Notes: a model not told the origin generated them from the sequence alone. Counted from the first letter of the stretch, positions 24,689-33,846 are shown. The stretch is 52,681 nucleotides of DNA from VBCK01 sp035511515 (GCA_035511515.1 DATKFG010000067.1:1-52681); one strand, 5' to 3'. Numbers and translations: made by a program.

Positions 24689-25999
24689 CTACGCGGCCAG
24701 ACGGGCCGTCGGTGGGTGCTCGGCCGCGCCGCCGCAGGTCAGTTCGCGCACGAAGTTCGGCAGCACGAACAGGGCCCCGTGCAGCTCGGCGTTGTAATAC
24801 TGAAGCCCGCCCAGGCCCCGCTCGCGCATGCGGGCCGCGATCGCCTCGGCGCCGACCGCGCGCGGATCGGCGCCGTCGCTGGCCACCGCCAGGCACCACA
24901 GCGAACCGTACAGCGGGATATACAGTGCCATCGGGCCAACCTGGGCGAACACCTTGCGCAGGTTGTCCGTATTCTTGCGCACGGTCGACGGCTGGAACAC
25001 CGGCGAGCCCAGATGCAGCGTCAGCATGCCGCCCGGGTTCAGAATCGCGCGGCACATCCGGAAGAACTGCTCCGAATACAGGCGAAAGGCCGGCGTGTCC
25101 GGATCGGTCAGGTCGAGCACGATCAGGTCGAAGCGCTCGGGGGTGGACCGCACGTACTCGAAGCCGTCACCGATCCGCACGGTCAGGCGCGGGTCATCGA
25201 AGGCGCCGCGGTGGATTGCACCGAGGTACTTCTTCGAGATATCGATCACCGCCTGGTCGAGCTCGGCCATCACGACGCGCCGCACCGACGGGTGCTTCAG
25301 GATCTCCTCGGAGGAGCCGCCGTCGCCGCCGCCGATCACGAGCACCGATTGCGGGTCCGGGTGCGTCAGCATGGCCGGATGCGTCATGCACTCGTGATAG
25401 AAGAATTCTTCGCCTTCCGAGGTCATCAGCCGGCCGTCCAGCCGGAACAGTCGCCCGAACTGGGGTGTGTCGTACACCTCGATGCGCTGATACGGCGACT
25501 GCAGCGTCTGCAGCCTGGCCCGCGCGATGAAGCCGTAGCCCGCGCTCGCATTGAGCCAGTCGAAGATCATCCGCTCGGAGGCCGCGGCCTGCCCGGCCTG
25601 TGCCGCCGTGGCCTGAATCGACGAGGCCAGGTCACCGCGCTCGATCCGGTTCACGTTCTGGCTGGTCGGCCGGAAAGCGACCACCAGCGTGTCGAACAGG
25701 CGCTGAGCCTTGGCGCAGTTGTCGCTGGTGAAGTTGCACACGTACACGTCCAGCGTGACGCCGCGCCGCTCGGGCCACGTGTGCACCGCCAGATGCGACT
25801 CGGCCAGCAGCAGCGCGCCGGTGATGCCGCCGGGCTGGCCGTCGACGGAAGGAAAAACGTGGAACTTCTCGTCGACCACGGTCAGGCCCGAATCCACGGT
25901 GGATTCACGGCACAGCGTGGCGAGCGTGGCGAGATCGTTCAGAAACGCGGCCGAACAGCCGCAATCGAAAAAGTCACCAGTCAGGTGCAAGCCTTGCAT
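24689..25999 (-). CDS. Fused S-adenosylmethionine decarboxylase / spermidine synthase
   Basis: A 436-residue fusion. Residues 1-125 are a class 1B AdoMet decarboxylase. The self-cleavage site is E67/S68 in ESHLAVHTWPE, with His73 nearby and the catalytic Cys88 in DVYVCNF. Residues 140-436 are a spermidine synthase with the SAM-binding GGGDGGSSEE at 223-232 and LDLTDP near 295-300 for the catalytic Asp. One polypeptide would make decarboxylated AdoMet and transfer its aminopropyl group. Ser68 cleavage would split it into a 67-residue beta chain and a pyruvoyl alpha chain carrying the synthase. ATG 25999 matches the SpeD N-terminus. Confidence 0.9.
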   Translation of the reverse strand: MQGLHLTGDFFDCGCSAAFLNDLATLATLCRESTVDSGLTVVDEKFHVFPSVDGQPGGITGALLLAESHLAVHTWPERRGVTLDVYVCNFTSDNCAKAQRLFDTLVVAFRPTSQNVNRIERGDLASSIQATAAQAGQAAASERMIFDWLNASAGYGFIARARLQTLQSPYQRIEVYDTPQFGRLFRLDGRLMTSEGEEFFYHECMTHPAMLTHPDPQSVLVIGGGDGGSSEEILKHPSVRRVVMAELDQAVIDISKKYLGAIHRGAFDDPRLTVRIGDGFEYVRSTPERFDLIVLDLTDPDTPAFRLYSEQFFRMCRAILNPGGMLTLHLGSPVFQPSTVRKNTDNLRKVFAQVGPMALYIPLYGSLWCLAVASDGADPRAVGAEAIAARMRERGLGGLQYYNAELHGALFVLPNFVRELTCGGAAEHPPTARLAA

Positions 26000-26296
26000 C
26001 TTCAGCCCCCCAGCAGGTCCGCCCAATCGACCTGAATTACGGTTGTGACACCGCAACCCATCGGTTCGGGACCCGCTCGCTGGTGCGCGGCGCTCGGGTC
26101 TGTGCAGTGCACGGGGCACTGCGTCGATTGGCTCTGGCGGGGGAGAAGCGCCCGAGGCTTCCAGGCGACCCGTTACTTGCCGTGTTTGGTCCGAACCGAA
26201 ATTTCGGGCCCAATCGTAGAGCAAAACGGTGAGAAATGAAAGACTTGGCCTGGATAAAATGGATGTTTCCCGCTGACCGCTTCCGGGCTCAAGCCG
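26000..26296. other. Divergent intergenic region between speD-speE and tkt
   Basis: This 297-base stretch has no credible gene. It holds the hairpin at 26104-26122. A TAAAAT element at 26255-26260 could be the -10 for tkt, but there is no good -35. The tkt-proximal 70 bases are relatively A-rich, as expected for a promoter. Confidence 0.4.
26104..26122. promoter_or_regulatory. Perfect 7-bp hairpin upstream of speD-speE
   Basis: GCAGTGC (26104-26110) and GCACTGC (26116-26122) are separated by 5 bases. It lies about 105 bases upstream of the speD-speE start and about 175 upstream of tkt. It could be an operator or a leader hairpin. No T-run follows. Confidence 0.35.
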
Positions 26297-28348
26297 ATGA
26301 ATGAACTCGCCTCTTCCGCCGTCTCGTCCGCTGCGCTCGAACGCGACATGTGCAACGCGATCCGCGCGCTCGCGATGGACGCGGTGCAGAGGGCGAATTC
26401 GGGCCACCCCGGGATGCCCATGGGAATGGCCGAAGTGGCTTACACACTTTGGACACGTCATCTGCGCCACAACCCGGCCAATCCCAAGTGGCCCGACCGC
26501 GACCGCTTCGTCCTGTCCAACGGCCACGGCTCGATGCTGCAGTACGCGTTGCTGCACCTGACCGGCTACGAGCTGCCGATCACCGAGCTCGCGCGCTTTC
26601 GCCAGCTGCACAGCCGCACCCCCGGCCACCCGGAGACCGGCCTGACACCGGGCGTCGAGACGACCACCGGGCCGCTCGGACAGGGCCTGGCCAACGCGGT
26701 GGGGATGGCGCTGGCCGAGCGGTTGCTGGCGGCCGAGTTCAATCGGCCCGGGCTCGACATCGTCGACCATCACACCTACGTGTTCGTCGGCGATGGCTGC
26801 CTGATGGAGGGCATCTCGCACGAAGCGGCCTCGCTGGCGGGAACCTGGAAATTGTCCAAGCTGATCGCGGTCTACGACGACAACGGCATTTCGATCGACG
26901 GGGAGGTACGCCACTGGTTCACCGATGACACCGCGGCCCGGTTCCGCGCTTATCACTGGAACGTGATCGGACCGATCGACGGCCACGACACGACGGCGGT
27001 CGACGCCGCGCTGGGCCAGGCCAGGAGCTCGGATCGGCCCACGCTGATCATCGCGCGCACGGTGATCGGCAAAGGATCGCCCAATCGCGCCGGCAGCGAG
27101 AAGGCTCACGGCGAAGCGCTTGGCGAGGCCGAGGTCGCGGCCACCCGCCAGGCGATCGGCTGGCCGCACCCGCCGTTTCACGTGCCGGACCCGATCTACC
27201 GGGCCTGGGACGCACGGGCCGTCGGAGCCGAGCGCGAGCGGCTCTGGCGGCAACGCTTCGAGCAGTACGCCGAGCGGTTTGCTCGCGAGGCGACCGAGTT
27301 GCGCCGGCGCATGGCCGGCGATCTGCCGCCCGAATTCGCCCGCGTCGTGAACGAGGCGATCGTGGCCGCGCAAGGCAGGCGCGAGTCGGTCGCGACTCGC
27401 AAGGCCTCGCAACTCGCGCTGGAGGTGCTGGCCGAGTCGCTGCCGGAGCTGATCGGCGGGTCGGCCGATCTGACCGGCAGCAATCTGACGCGCTGGAGCA
27501 AGGCGGTGGCGCTGCGCACCGGCACCGAGTTCGTACCCGGCCGCCACATCAACTACGGCGTGCGCGAATTCGGCATGAGCGCGATCGTCAACGGCATGGC
27601 CCTGCACGGCGGCCTGATCCCGTTTGGTGGCACGTTCCTGACGTTCTCCGACTACTCGCGCAACGCGCTGCGCATGGCAGCGCTGATGAAAATCCGCTCG
27701 ATTTTCGTGTTCACCCACGACTCGATCGGGCTGGGCGAAGACGGTCCGACCCACCAGGCCGTCGAGCACGCGGCCAGCTTGCGCTTGATTCCGAACATGG
27801 ATGTATGGCGTCCGTCCGACACCGTCGAGACCCTGGTGGCCTGGAGCGCTGCGATCGAGCGGCGCGACGGCCCGACCAGCCTGCTGCTGTCGCGCCAGGC
27901 GGTCGCCTTCCTGCGCGGATCGGCCGACGTGGCGGCGATTCGCCGCGGCGGCTACGTGGTCAGCGAAGCGCCCGGTGGCGTGAGCCAGGCGAAGGCCGTC
28001 CTGATCGCCACCGGGTCCGAGTTGCCCATCGCGATGCAGGCGCAAGAACAGCTGGCCGGCCAGGGCATCGCGGTGCGGGTGGTGTCGATGCCGTCGACCA
28101 CCGTGTTCGATCGCCAGAGCGTGCCCTGGAAGTCCAGCGTGTTGCCGGAGGGACTGCCGCGGCTGGCGATCGAGGCCGGCGTGACCGATTTCTGGTGGAA
28201 GTACGTGCGCGCCGCGGGCGCGGTGCTGGGCGTGGACCGCTTCGGAGAATCGGCCCCGGCGCCGGCCGTGTTCGAGCATTTGGGGCTGACCGCAGCCAAC
28301 GCGGTGACCATCGTGAAAACGCTGCTGCAGCGGGGAAGAGGGCAATGA
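26297..28348 (+). CDS. tkt: Transketolase
   Basis: A 683-residue thiamine-diphosphate enzyme of the pentose phosphate pathway. The N-terminal domain has SGHPGMPMGMA, LSNGHGSMLQYALLHL and GPLGQGLANAVGMA. The ThDP motif is GDGCLMEGISHEA through YDDNGISIDG. The pyrimidine domain shows THDSIGLGEDGPTHQ. It is complete. Its TGA overlaps the gap ATG, so the two are translationally coupled and feed one another with glyceraldehyde 3-phosphate. Confidence 0.97.
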   Translation: MNELASSAVSSAALERDMCNAIRALAMDAVQRANSGHPGMPMGMAEVAYTLWTRHLRHNPANPKWPDRDRFVLSNGHGSMLQYALLHLTGYELPITELARFRQLHSRTPGHPETGLTPGVETTTGPLGQGLANAVGMALAERLLAAEFNRPGLDIVDHHTYVFVGDGCLMEGISHEAASLAGTWKLSKLIAVYDDNGISIDGEVRHWFTDDTAARFRAYHWNVIGPIDGHDTTAVDAALGQARSSDRPTLIIARTVIGKGSPNRAGSEKAHGEALGEAEVAATRQAIGWPHPPFHVPDPIYRAWDARAVGAERERLWRQRFEQYAERFAREATELRRRMAGDLPPEFARVVNEAIVAAQGRRESVATRKASQLALEVLAESLPELIGGSADLTGSNLTRWSKAVALRTGTEFVPGRHINYGVREFGMSAIVNGMALHGGLIPFGGTFLTFSDYSRNALRMAALMKIRSIFVFTHDSIGLGEDGPTHQAVEHAASLRLIPNMDVWRPSDTVETLVAWSAAIERRDGPTSLLLSRQAVAFLRGSADVAAIRRGGYVVSEAPGGVSQAKAVLIATGSELPIAMQAQEQLAGQGIAVRVVSMPSTTVFDRQSVPWKSSVLPEGLPRLAIEAGVTDFWWKYVRAAGAVLGVDRFGESAPAPAVFEHLGLTAANAVTIVKTLLQRGRGQ

Positions 28349-29355
28349 CGATCAAAGTCGCCATCAACGGCTATGGGCGGATCGGCCGCAATGTGCTGCG
28401 CGCGCACTACGAGGGCGGCAAGAAACACGACATCGCGATCGTGGCGATCAACGACCTGGGCGACGCCGGCATCAACGCCCATCTGACGCGCCACGATACG
28501 GTGCACGGGCCGTTTCCCGGCACCGTCAAGGTCGACGGCGACGCGCTGGTGGTCAATGGCGACCGCATCCGCGTGCTGGCCACGCGCGAGCCTTCGCAGC
28601 TGCCCTGGGCCGCGATGGGCGTGGACCTGGTGCACGAGTGCACGGGCCTGTTCACGACCAAGGAAAAGGCCAGGCAGCACCTGGCGGCCGGCGCCAGGAA
28701 AGTGATCATCTCGGCCCCGGGTGGCAAGGACGTCGATGCCACCATCGTGATGGGTGTGAACGACGCCGTGCTCAGCAAAGAGCACACGGTCGTCTCCAAC
28801 GCCTCCTGCACGACCAATTGCCTGGCGCCGCTGGTCAAGCCGCTGCACCATGCGATCGGGCTGGTCAACGGCCTGATGACGACGATTCACTCGTACACGA
28901 ACGACCAGGTGCTGACCGACGTCTACCACGAGGACCTGCGACGCGCGCGTTCGGCCACCCAATCGATGATCCCGACCAAGACCGGTGCGGCAGCGGCGGT
29001 CGGCCTGGTGATGCCGGAGCTGGCCGGACGACTGGACGGATACGCGATCCGGGTGCCGACCATCAACGTGTCGATCGTGGACCTGTCCTTCATCGCCGCG
29101 CGCGACACCACGGTCGACGAAGTGAACAAGATCATGAAAGCGGCGGCCGAAGGCCCGCTGCGAGGCATCCTGGCCTATTGCGACGAGCCGCTGGTGTCGG
29201 TCGACTTCAACCACAACGCGCACTCGTCGGTGTTCGACGCCACGCTCACCAAGGTTTCGGGGCGGCTGGTGAAGGTCAGCAGCTGGTACGACAACGAGTG
29301 GGGTTTCAGCAATCGGATGCTGGACGTCACCGTGGCGTTGATGAACGCCCGCTGA
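28345..29355 (+). CDS. gap: Glyceraldehyde-3-phosphate dehydrogenase, type I
   Basis: The protein has 336 residues. The NAD-binding INGYGRIGRNVLRA is at 7-20, and the NDL around residue 37 points to NAD preference. The catalytic Cys155 is in SNASCTTNCLAP and the catalytic His in TTIHSYTNDQ. The C-terminus has SWYDNEWGFSNRM. The ATG overlaps the tkt stop. A long hairpin directly follows the stop. Confidence 0.97.
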   Translation: MTIKVAINGYGRIGRNVLRAHYEGGKKHDIAIVAINDLGDAGINAHLTRHDTVHGPFPGTVKVDGDALVVNGDRIRVLATREPSQLPWAAMGVDLVHECTGLFTTKEKARQHLAAGARKVIISAPGGKDVDATIVMGVNDAVLSKEHTVVSNASCTTNCLAPLVKPLHHAIGLVNGLMTTIHSYTNDQVLTDVYHEDLRRARSATQSMIPTKTGAAAAVGLVMPELAGRLDGYAIRVPTINVSIVDLSFIAARDTTVDEVNKIMKAAAEGPLRGILAYCDEPLVSVDFNHNAHSSVFDATLTKVSGRLVKVSSWYDNEWGFSNRMLDVTVALMNAR

Positions 29356-29357
29356 AA

Positions 29358-29411
29358 GCCCTCACCCCCCTGCGAAGCCGGGCTACGCCCGGCGAAGCAG
29401 GGGGTGAGGGC
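29358..29411. terminator. Long palindrome between convergent gap and rhombosortase genes; shares ends with the dispersed repeat
   Basis: The outer arms GCCCTCACCCCCCTGC (29358-29373) and GCAGGGGGTGAGGGC (29397-29411) pair with one bulged C. Inside, GCCGGGC (29377-29383) pairs perfectly with GCCCGGC (29387-29393) around TAC. It begins three bases after the gap stop and is a likely bidirectional terminator. Its outermost bases (GCCCTCACCCCC) match the ends of the MITE-like copies, but the centre differs. Confidence 0.65.
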
Positions 29412-29427
29412 GCCAACCATCCACGAT

Positions 29428-30021
29428 TCAACGGGTTCGGCGCAGCCACGCCCACGAGGCTCCGATCAGGGTGCCGGTGGCGGCTCCGAACAGGTGAGCG
29501 CGGGTGACGACCGCGACCCCGACCCAGTTCTCAGTCGCCAGCGGGGCCGCTCCGACCTGCTCGGCCGTCACCTTGATCCAGACGGTCGCCAGCAGCAGTG
29601 CGGGCCACAGCCGCCCGGTGCGGCCGCCCGCGAGGCCGGGCCGTGCCAGCCACAGCACGGCTGCGCAAGCAGCCAGTCCGTGCAACGCGCCCGACAGCCC
29701 GCGGTACCAGGCCACGTCGGGCGCTGCCAGCCACAGCAGCAGGCCCGTTGCGAGCGCGCTCGAGGCCAGCAGCAGCGCCTGGCGGGCTGGCGGCAGCTCG
29801 GGGGCGAGCAGCCACGCCAGCGCCAGCCAGGCCGCGGCATTGCCGGCCGCATGGCGCCAGTTCGCATGAACCAGGTGACAGGTCAGAAGGCGCCACGGCT
29901 GGCTGGCGAGCAACGCCCGCCGGTACTCGAGCGCCGGCCCCAGGCCGGCCGCCTGAAGCAGCAGTACGACGGCCACGCCGGCCAGCGCGAAACGCTCGGC
30001 CGGCCCAACCCACGCTCTCAT
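29428..30021 (-). CDS. Rhomboid-family intramembrane serine protease, rhombosortase-like
   Basis: A 197-residue polytopic protein with about six hydrophobic helices. The catalytic Ser110 is in YRGLSGALHG and the catalytic His176 in RAHLFGAATG. The segment WRLLTCHLVHANWRHAAGNAAA is typical of the short rhombosortase (RrtA) branch, which processes proteins with a GlyGly-CTERM tail. No such substrate is visible in the window, so the sub-family call is tentative. The ATG at 30021 lies only 7 bases from the TATAAT used by the divergent pgk gene. Confidence 0.72.
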   Translation of the reverse strand: MRAWVGPAERFALAGVAVVLLLQAAGLGPALEYRRALLASQPWRLLTCHLVHANWRHAAGNAAAWLALAWLLAPELPPARQALLLASSALATGLLLWLAAPDVAWYRGLSGALHGLAACAAVLWLARPGLAGGRTGRLWPALLLATVWIKVTAEQVGAAPLATENWVGVAVVTRAHLFGAATGTLIGASWAWLRRTR

Positions 30022-30027
30022 GGCTTC

Positions 30028-30033
30028 TATAAT
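30028..30033 (+). promoter_or_regulatory. Consensus -10 (TATAAT) upstream of pgk
   Basis: TATAAT at 30028-30033 is a perfect -10. No recognisable -35 lies 16-18 bases upstream, so an activator may be needed or the match may be fortuitous. The pgk start is 85 bases downstream. Confidence 0.35.
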
Positions 30034-30117
30034 GCACGACGCACGCGCGGACACCGAACTTAACAACACGACCGCGCGGTGCGTTCGGACTCCGGGCTGC
30101 CTGGCCGCGACAACACG

Positions 30118-31323
30118 ATGATTCTCACCCTCGAAGAACTGTGCCGGCGCGGGGCGCTGCGCGGCAAGCGCGTATTCATCCGCTCGGACCTGAACATCCC
30201 GCAGGACGACTCTGGCGCGATCACGGAAGACACCCGGATCCGCGCCTCGGTGCCCGCCATCCGGATGGCGCTCGACGCCGGGGCCGCCGTGATGGTGACT
30301 TCGCACCTGGGGCGGCCGGTCGAGGGCGAATCGAAGCGTGAACATTCGCTCGCGCCCGTGGCGGCGCGTCTTTCGGAACTGCTCGGCTTTACCGTGCCGC
30401 TGGTGCGCGACTGGCTGGGCGGGGTGGCGGTCGAACCGGGGCGGACCGTCCTGCTCGAGAACTGCCGCCTGAACCAGGGCGAGCGGCAGGACAGCGAGGA
30501 GTTGTCGCGCCGGATGGCGGCGCTGTGCGATGTCTATGTGAACGACGCGTTCGGCGCGGCGCACCGGTGCGAGGCAACCACCCACGGCATGGCCCGCTTC
30601 GCCCCCGTCGCGTGCGCCGGGCCCCTGCTGGCGGCCGAGCTGCAGGCGCTGGCACGCGCGCTGGTTCAGCCCAAGCGCCCGCTGGTGGCGATCGTGGCCG
30701 GTGCGAAGGTCTCGACCAAGGTCATGCTCCTGAGCAATCTGGCCCAGAAGGTCGACCGGCTGATCGTCGGCGGCGGCATCGCCAACACCTTCCTGATGGC
30801 CGAAGGATTTGCGATCGGCCGGTCGCTGGCCGAACCCGACCTGGTGCCCGAATGCCGCAGAGTCCTGAAGACGCTGGCCGACCAAGGCTCCACGTTGCCG
30901 CTGCCGATCGATGTGGTGACCGCGACCGTCGTGTCCGCGCAGGCGCGGCCCACGCTGCGGCGCGCCGATGACGTGCGGTCCGACGAAATGATCCTGGACG
31001 TCGGGCCGGCCACATCCCAGGCGTTGGCCCACATCATCAACGAGGCGGGCACGATCATCTGGAACGGGCCGCTCGGTGTGTTCGAAATCGATGCCTTTGC
31101 CCAGGGCACTCACGACCTGGCGCTGGCGGTGGCCGGTGCAACGGCCCGCGGCGCGTTCTCGATCGCCGGCGGCGGCGACACGCTGGCCGCTATCGCCAAA
31201 TACCGGATCGCAGACCGGGTGAGTTACATCTCGACCGGCGGCGGGGCCTTCCTCGAGTTCCTGGAGGGCAAGGCCCTGCCGGCGGTCGAGATTCTGGAGC
31301 AGCGGGCGCGCGGCGCCATTTAA
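30118..31323 (+). CDS. pgk: Phosphoglycerate kinase
   Basis: The protein has 401 residues and transfers phosphate from 1,3-bisphosphoglycerate to ADP. It shows GKRVFIRSDLNIPQDD, TSHLGRP and LLENCRLNQGE. YVNDAFGAAHR and the C-terminal nucleotide site GPLGVFEIDAFAQGT also match. SIAGGGDTLAAI completes the site. The ATG at 30118 is chosen because the family begins within ten residues of it; a longer frame would add 13 unconserved residues. fba follows after 28 bases. The pyruvate kinase gene often found between pgk and fba in Burkholderiales is absent here. Confidence 0.95.
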   Translation: MILTLEELCRRGALRGKRVFIRSDLNIPQDDSGAITEDTRIRASVPAIRMALDAGAAVMVTSHLGRPVEGESKREHSLAPVAARLSELLGFTVPLVRDWLGGVAVEPGRTVLLENCRLNQGERQDSEELSRRMAALCDVYVNDAFGAAHRCEATTHGMARFAPVACAGPLLAAELQALARALVQPKRPLVAIVAGAKVSTKVMLLSNLAQKVDRLIVGGGIANTFLMAEGFAIGRSLAEPDLVPECRRVLKTLADQGSTLPLPIDVVTATVVSAQARPTLRRADDVRSDEMILDVGPATSQALAHIINEAGTIIWNGPLGVFEIDAFAQGTHDLALAVAGATARGAFSIAGGGDTLAAIAKYRIADRVSYISTGGGAFLEFLEGKALPAVEILEQRARGAI

Positions 31324-31351
31324 AATAGGCCGTCCGCACAGGAGATCGAAA

Positions 31352-32416
31352 ATGGCCCTGGTATCGATGCGACAGCTGCTGGACCATGCCGCTGAAAACG
31401 TCTACGGCGTGCCGGCCTTCAACGTGAACAACCTCGAACAGGTGCAGGCCATCATGGAAGCGGCCGTCGAGGTGGATGCCCCGGTGATCATGCAGGCGTC
31501 GGCCGGGGCGCGCAAATACGCCGGCGAAAAGTTTCTCAGGCACCTGATCGAGGCGGCGGTCGAAACCTACCCCCGCATCCCGGTGGCCATGCACCAGGAT
31601 CACGGCCAGTCTCCGGCCGTGTGCGAGTCGGCGATCCGGTTGGGCTTTTCGTCCGTGATGATGGACGGCTCGCTGAAGGAGGACGGCAAGACGGTCGCCG
31701 ACTACGACTACAACTGTCACGTCACCAGCAAGGTGGTCGATCTGGCGCACGGCTTCGGCGTCAGCGTCGAAGGCGAGCTCGGCTGCCTGGGTTCGCTGGA
31801 GACGATGAAGGGCGACAAGGAAGACGGGCACGGCGCCGAAGGCGGCATGACGCGCGAGATGCTGCTGACCGATCCGGACCAGGCCGCCGATTTCGTCCGG
31901 CGCACCCAGCTCGACGCGCTGGCCATCGCGATCGGGACCTCGCACGGTGCCTACAAGTTCTCGCGCAAGCCGACCGGAGACATCCTGGCGATCGATCGCA
32001 TCAAGGAGATCCACCGCCGCATTCCGAACACGCACCTGGTGATGCACGGCTCCTCCAGCGTTCCGCAGGAGCTGCTGGAGCAGATCCGTCGCTTCGGCGG
32101 GCAGATGAAGGAGACCTACGGCGTGCCGGTCGAGGAAATCCAGGAAGCGATCAAGCACGGCGTGCGCAAGATCAATATCGATACCGATATCCGGCTCGCG
32201 ATGACCGCGGCGGTGCGCCAGTTCCTGTCCGAGAACCCGTCCAAGTTCGATCCGCGCGAGTTCCTCAAGCCGGCGCGCGAGGCGGCGCGCCTGGTGTGCC
32301 GGCAGCGCTATCAGCAGTTCGGCTGCGCCGGTCAGGCTTCCAGGCTCGCACCGATCGCGCTGGAGGCGATGGCGCGGCGCTACCGGTCCGGCGAGCTCAG
32401 CCAGCACGTCCACTGA
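31352..32416 (+). CDS. fba: Fructose-bisphosphate aldolase, class II
   Basis: A 354-residue zinc-dependent aldolase. Zinc and substrate residues lie in MHQDHGQSP, then GELGCLGSLETMKGD, GTSHGAYKF, and HGSSSVPQE. INIDTDIRLA is also conserved. It belongs to the FbaA group with an extended C-terminus (RQRYQQFGCAGQAS). AGGAG precedes the ATG. It sits between pgk and dgkA in one transcriptional direction. Confidence 0.96.
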   Translation: MALVSMRQLLDHAAENVYGVPAFNVNNLEQVQAIMEAAVEVDAPVIMQASAGARKYAGEKFLRHLIEAAVETYPRIPVAMHQDHGQSPAVCESAIRLGFSSVMMDGSLKEDGKTVADYDYNCHVTSKVVDLAHGFGVSVEGELGCLGSLETMKGDKEDGHGAEGGMTREMLLTDPDQAADFVRRTQLDALAIAIGTSHGAYKFSRKPTGDILAIDRIKEIHRRIPNTHLVMHGSSSVPQELLEQIRRFGGQMKETYGVPVEEIQEAIKHGVRKINIDTDIRLAMTAAVRQFLSENPSKFDPREFLKPAREAARLVCRQRYQQFGCAGQASRLAPIALEAMARRYRSGELSQHVH

Positions 32417-32456
32417 TGCCGAGCAGCGCCCGCGCCCGTTCGCTATCATCGGGTCC

Positions 32457-32879
32457 ATGAGCATCGGGCGAGGCCACGAGGGGGCGCTGGCGTCCAGCGA
32501 CAGCCGCAGGCTGAAAGGCAAGCGCGGCCTGTTGCGCATCGCCAACGCCTTTCGTTACTCGACCGACGGACTCGCGGCCGCCTGGCACCACGAAGACGCG
32601 TTCCGCCAGGAGATGGTCCTGGCGGTGGTGCTGGTGCCGACGGCGCTGATGCTTCCGGTGACGCTGATCGAGCGGATCGTGCTGATCAGCGTTGTGATCC
32701 TGGTGCTGATCGTCGAAATCCTGAACACCGCGATCGAGGTGGCCATCGACCGCCAGAGCTTCGAGATCAATCCGCTCGCCAAGCGCGCCAAGGACCTCGG
32801 CAGCGCGGCGGTCATGCTGTCGCTGATTCTGGCCGGCGGGGTGTGGATCTCGATCCTGTGGGCGACCTTCGCCCGCTGA
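32457..32879 (+). CDS. dgkA: Diacylglycerol kinase, prokaryotic type
   Basis: A 140-residue membrane protein with three hydrophobic helices. The signature EILNTAIEVAIDR carries the active-site Glu residues, and RIANAFRYSTDGL and KDLGSAAVML are conserved. It phosphorylates diacylglycerol released from membrane-derived glycan synthesis. The N-terminal 25 residues are a charged cytoplasmic extension. TATCAT at 32443-32448 could be a -10, though readthrough from fba is more likely. Confidence 0.92.
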   Translation: MSIGRGHEGALASSDSRRLKGKRGLLRIANAFRYSTDGLAAAWHHEDAFRQEMVLAVVLVPTALMLPVTLIERIVLISVVILVLIVEILNTAIEVAIDRQSFEINPLAKRAKDLGSAAVMLSLILAGGVWISILWATFAR

Positions 32880-32910
32880 CCCGCGCAACCGGCGTCGAGC
32901 CATCGCGCCG

Positions 32911-33846
32911 ATGAAGTCCTCCGGACCTGCCGTGGCGTCGGACGTGGGTGCCGCCGCACCGATGTTTCAGTCGAGGCTGCACTCGCTGCCGCTCGCTCAC
33001 CGGGGCAAGGTGCGCGACACCTACGCGGTCGGGCCGGACCGCCTGCTGATCATCACGACCGACCGGCTGTCGGCTTTCGATGTGGTAATGACCGAGCCGA
33101 TCCCCGGCAAGGGCCACGTGCTGAACGCCATGTCGAACTTCTGGTTTGCGCGCCTGGCCCACGTGGTGCCCAACCACCTGACCGGGATCGCCCCCGAGTC
33201 CGTGGTGGCGCCCGACGAGAGCGACCAGGTGCGCGGGCGGGCGGTGGTCGCGCTGCGCCTGAAGCCGCTGCCGATCGAGGCCGTCGTGCGCGGCTACCTG
33301 ATCGGTTCGGGCTGGACCGACTACCAGTCGACCGGACGCGTGTGCGGGATCGAGCTGCCGGCCGGCATGACGCTGGCTTCGCGCCTGCCGGAGCCGATCT
33401 TCACGCCGGCCATCAAGGCCGAGCTGGGCGCACACGATCAGAACATTTCGCTCGAGGAGGCCAGCGACCTGCTGGGCGGGGACGATCTGGCGCAGCAGGT
33501 GCGCCTGAGCGCGCTGGCGCTTTACCGCGAAGCGTCGGCCTGGGCGCAGCGGCGCGGGATCCTGATCGCGGACACGAAGTTCGAATTCGGCCTGGATGCG
33601 GCTGGCCAGCTGCGTCTGATGGACGAGGTGCTGACGCCGGACTCGTCGCGCTTCTGGCCGCTGGACCGGTACCGGGCGGGCCAATCCCCGCCCAGCTTCG
33701 ACAAGCAGTTCGTGCGCGACTGGCTGCAGGCTCAAGGGTGGAACAAGGCGCCTCCGCCGCCCCCGCTGCCGCGCGAAATCATCGACCGGACCGCCCGGAT
33801 GTATCGCGAAGCGCTCGAGCGCCTCACTGATACGATGGACGCTTGA
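32911..33846 (+). CDS. purC: Phosphoribosylaminoimidazole-succinocarboxamide synthase (SAICAR synthetase)
   Basis: The protein has 311 residues, the longer eukaryotic-like or Burkholderia-type form. It begins with an 18-residue extension, then HRGKVRDTYAV (P-loop-like), ITTDRLSAFDVVM, EAVVRGYLIGSGWTDY, and LIADTKFEFG, LMDEVLTPDSSRFW. It joins CAIR and aspartate with ATP. purE and purK follow in the same direction, forming a compact purine cluster. Confidence 0.95.
   Translation: MKSSGPAVASDVGAAAPMFQSRLHSLPLAHRGKVRDTYAVGPDRLLIITTDRLSAFDVVMTEPIPGKGHVLNAMSNFWFARLAHVVPNHLTGIAPESVVAPDESDQVRGRAVVALRLKPLPIEAVVRGYLIGSGWTDYQSTGRVCGIELPAGMTLASRLPEPIFTPAIKAELGAHDQNISLEEASDLLGGDDLAQQVRLSALALYREASAWAQRRGILIADTKFEFGLDAAGQLRLMDEVLTPDSSRFWPLDRYRAGQSPPSFDKQFVRDWLQAQGWNKAPPPPPLPREIIDRTARMYREALERLTDTMDA

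Noticed and set aside
26000..28345. A long upstream extension of the speD-speE frame through the antisense of tkt
   Set aside because: The extension is the complement of a certain transketolase gene, and the SpeD domain starts at ATG 25999.
30022..31113. An upstream extension of the rhomboid gene antisense to pgk
   Set aside because: The sequence is the complement of pgk and has no rhomboid features; the membrane protein starts at 30021.
26297..32416. A Calvin-cycle (cbb) operon, suggested by tkt-gap-pgk-fba
   Set aside because: There is no RuBisCO, phosphoribulokinase or CbbR gene, and the arrangement is the usual glycolysis/pentose-phosphate cluster of Burkholderiales.
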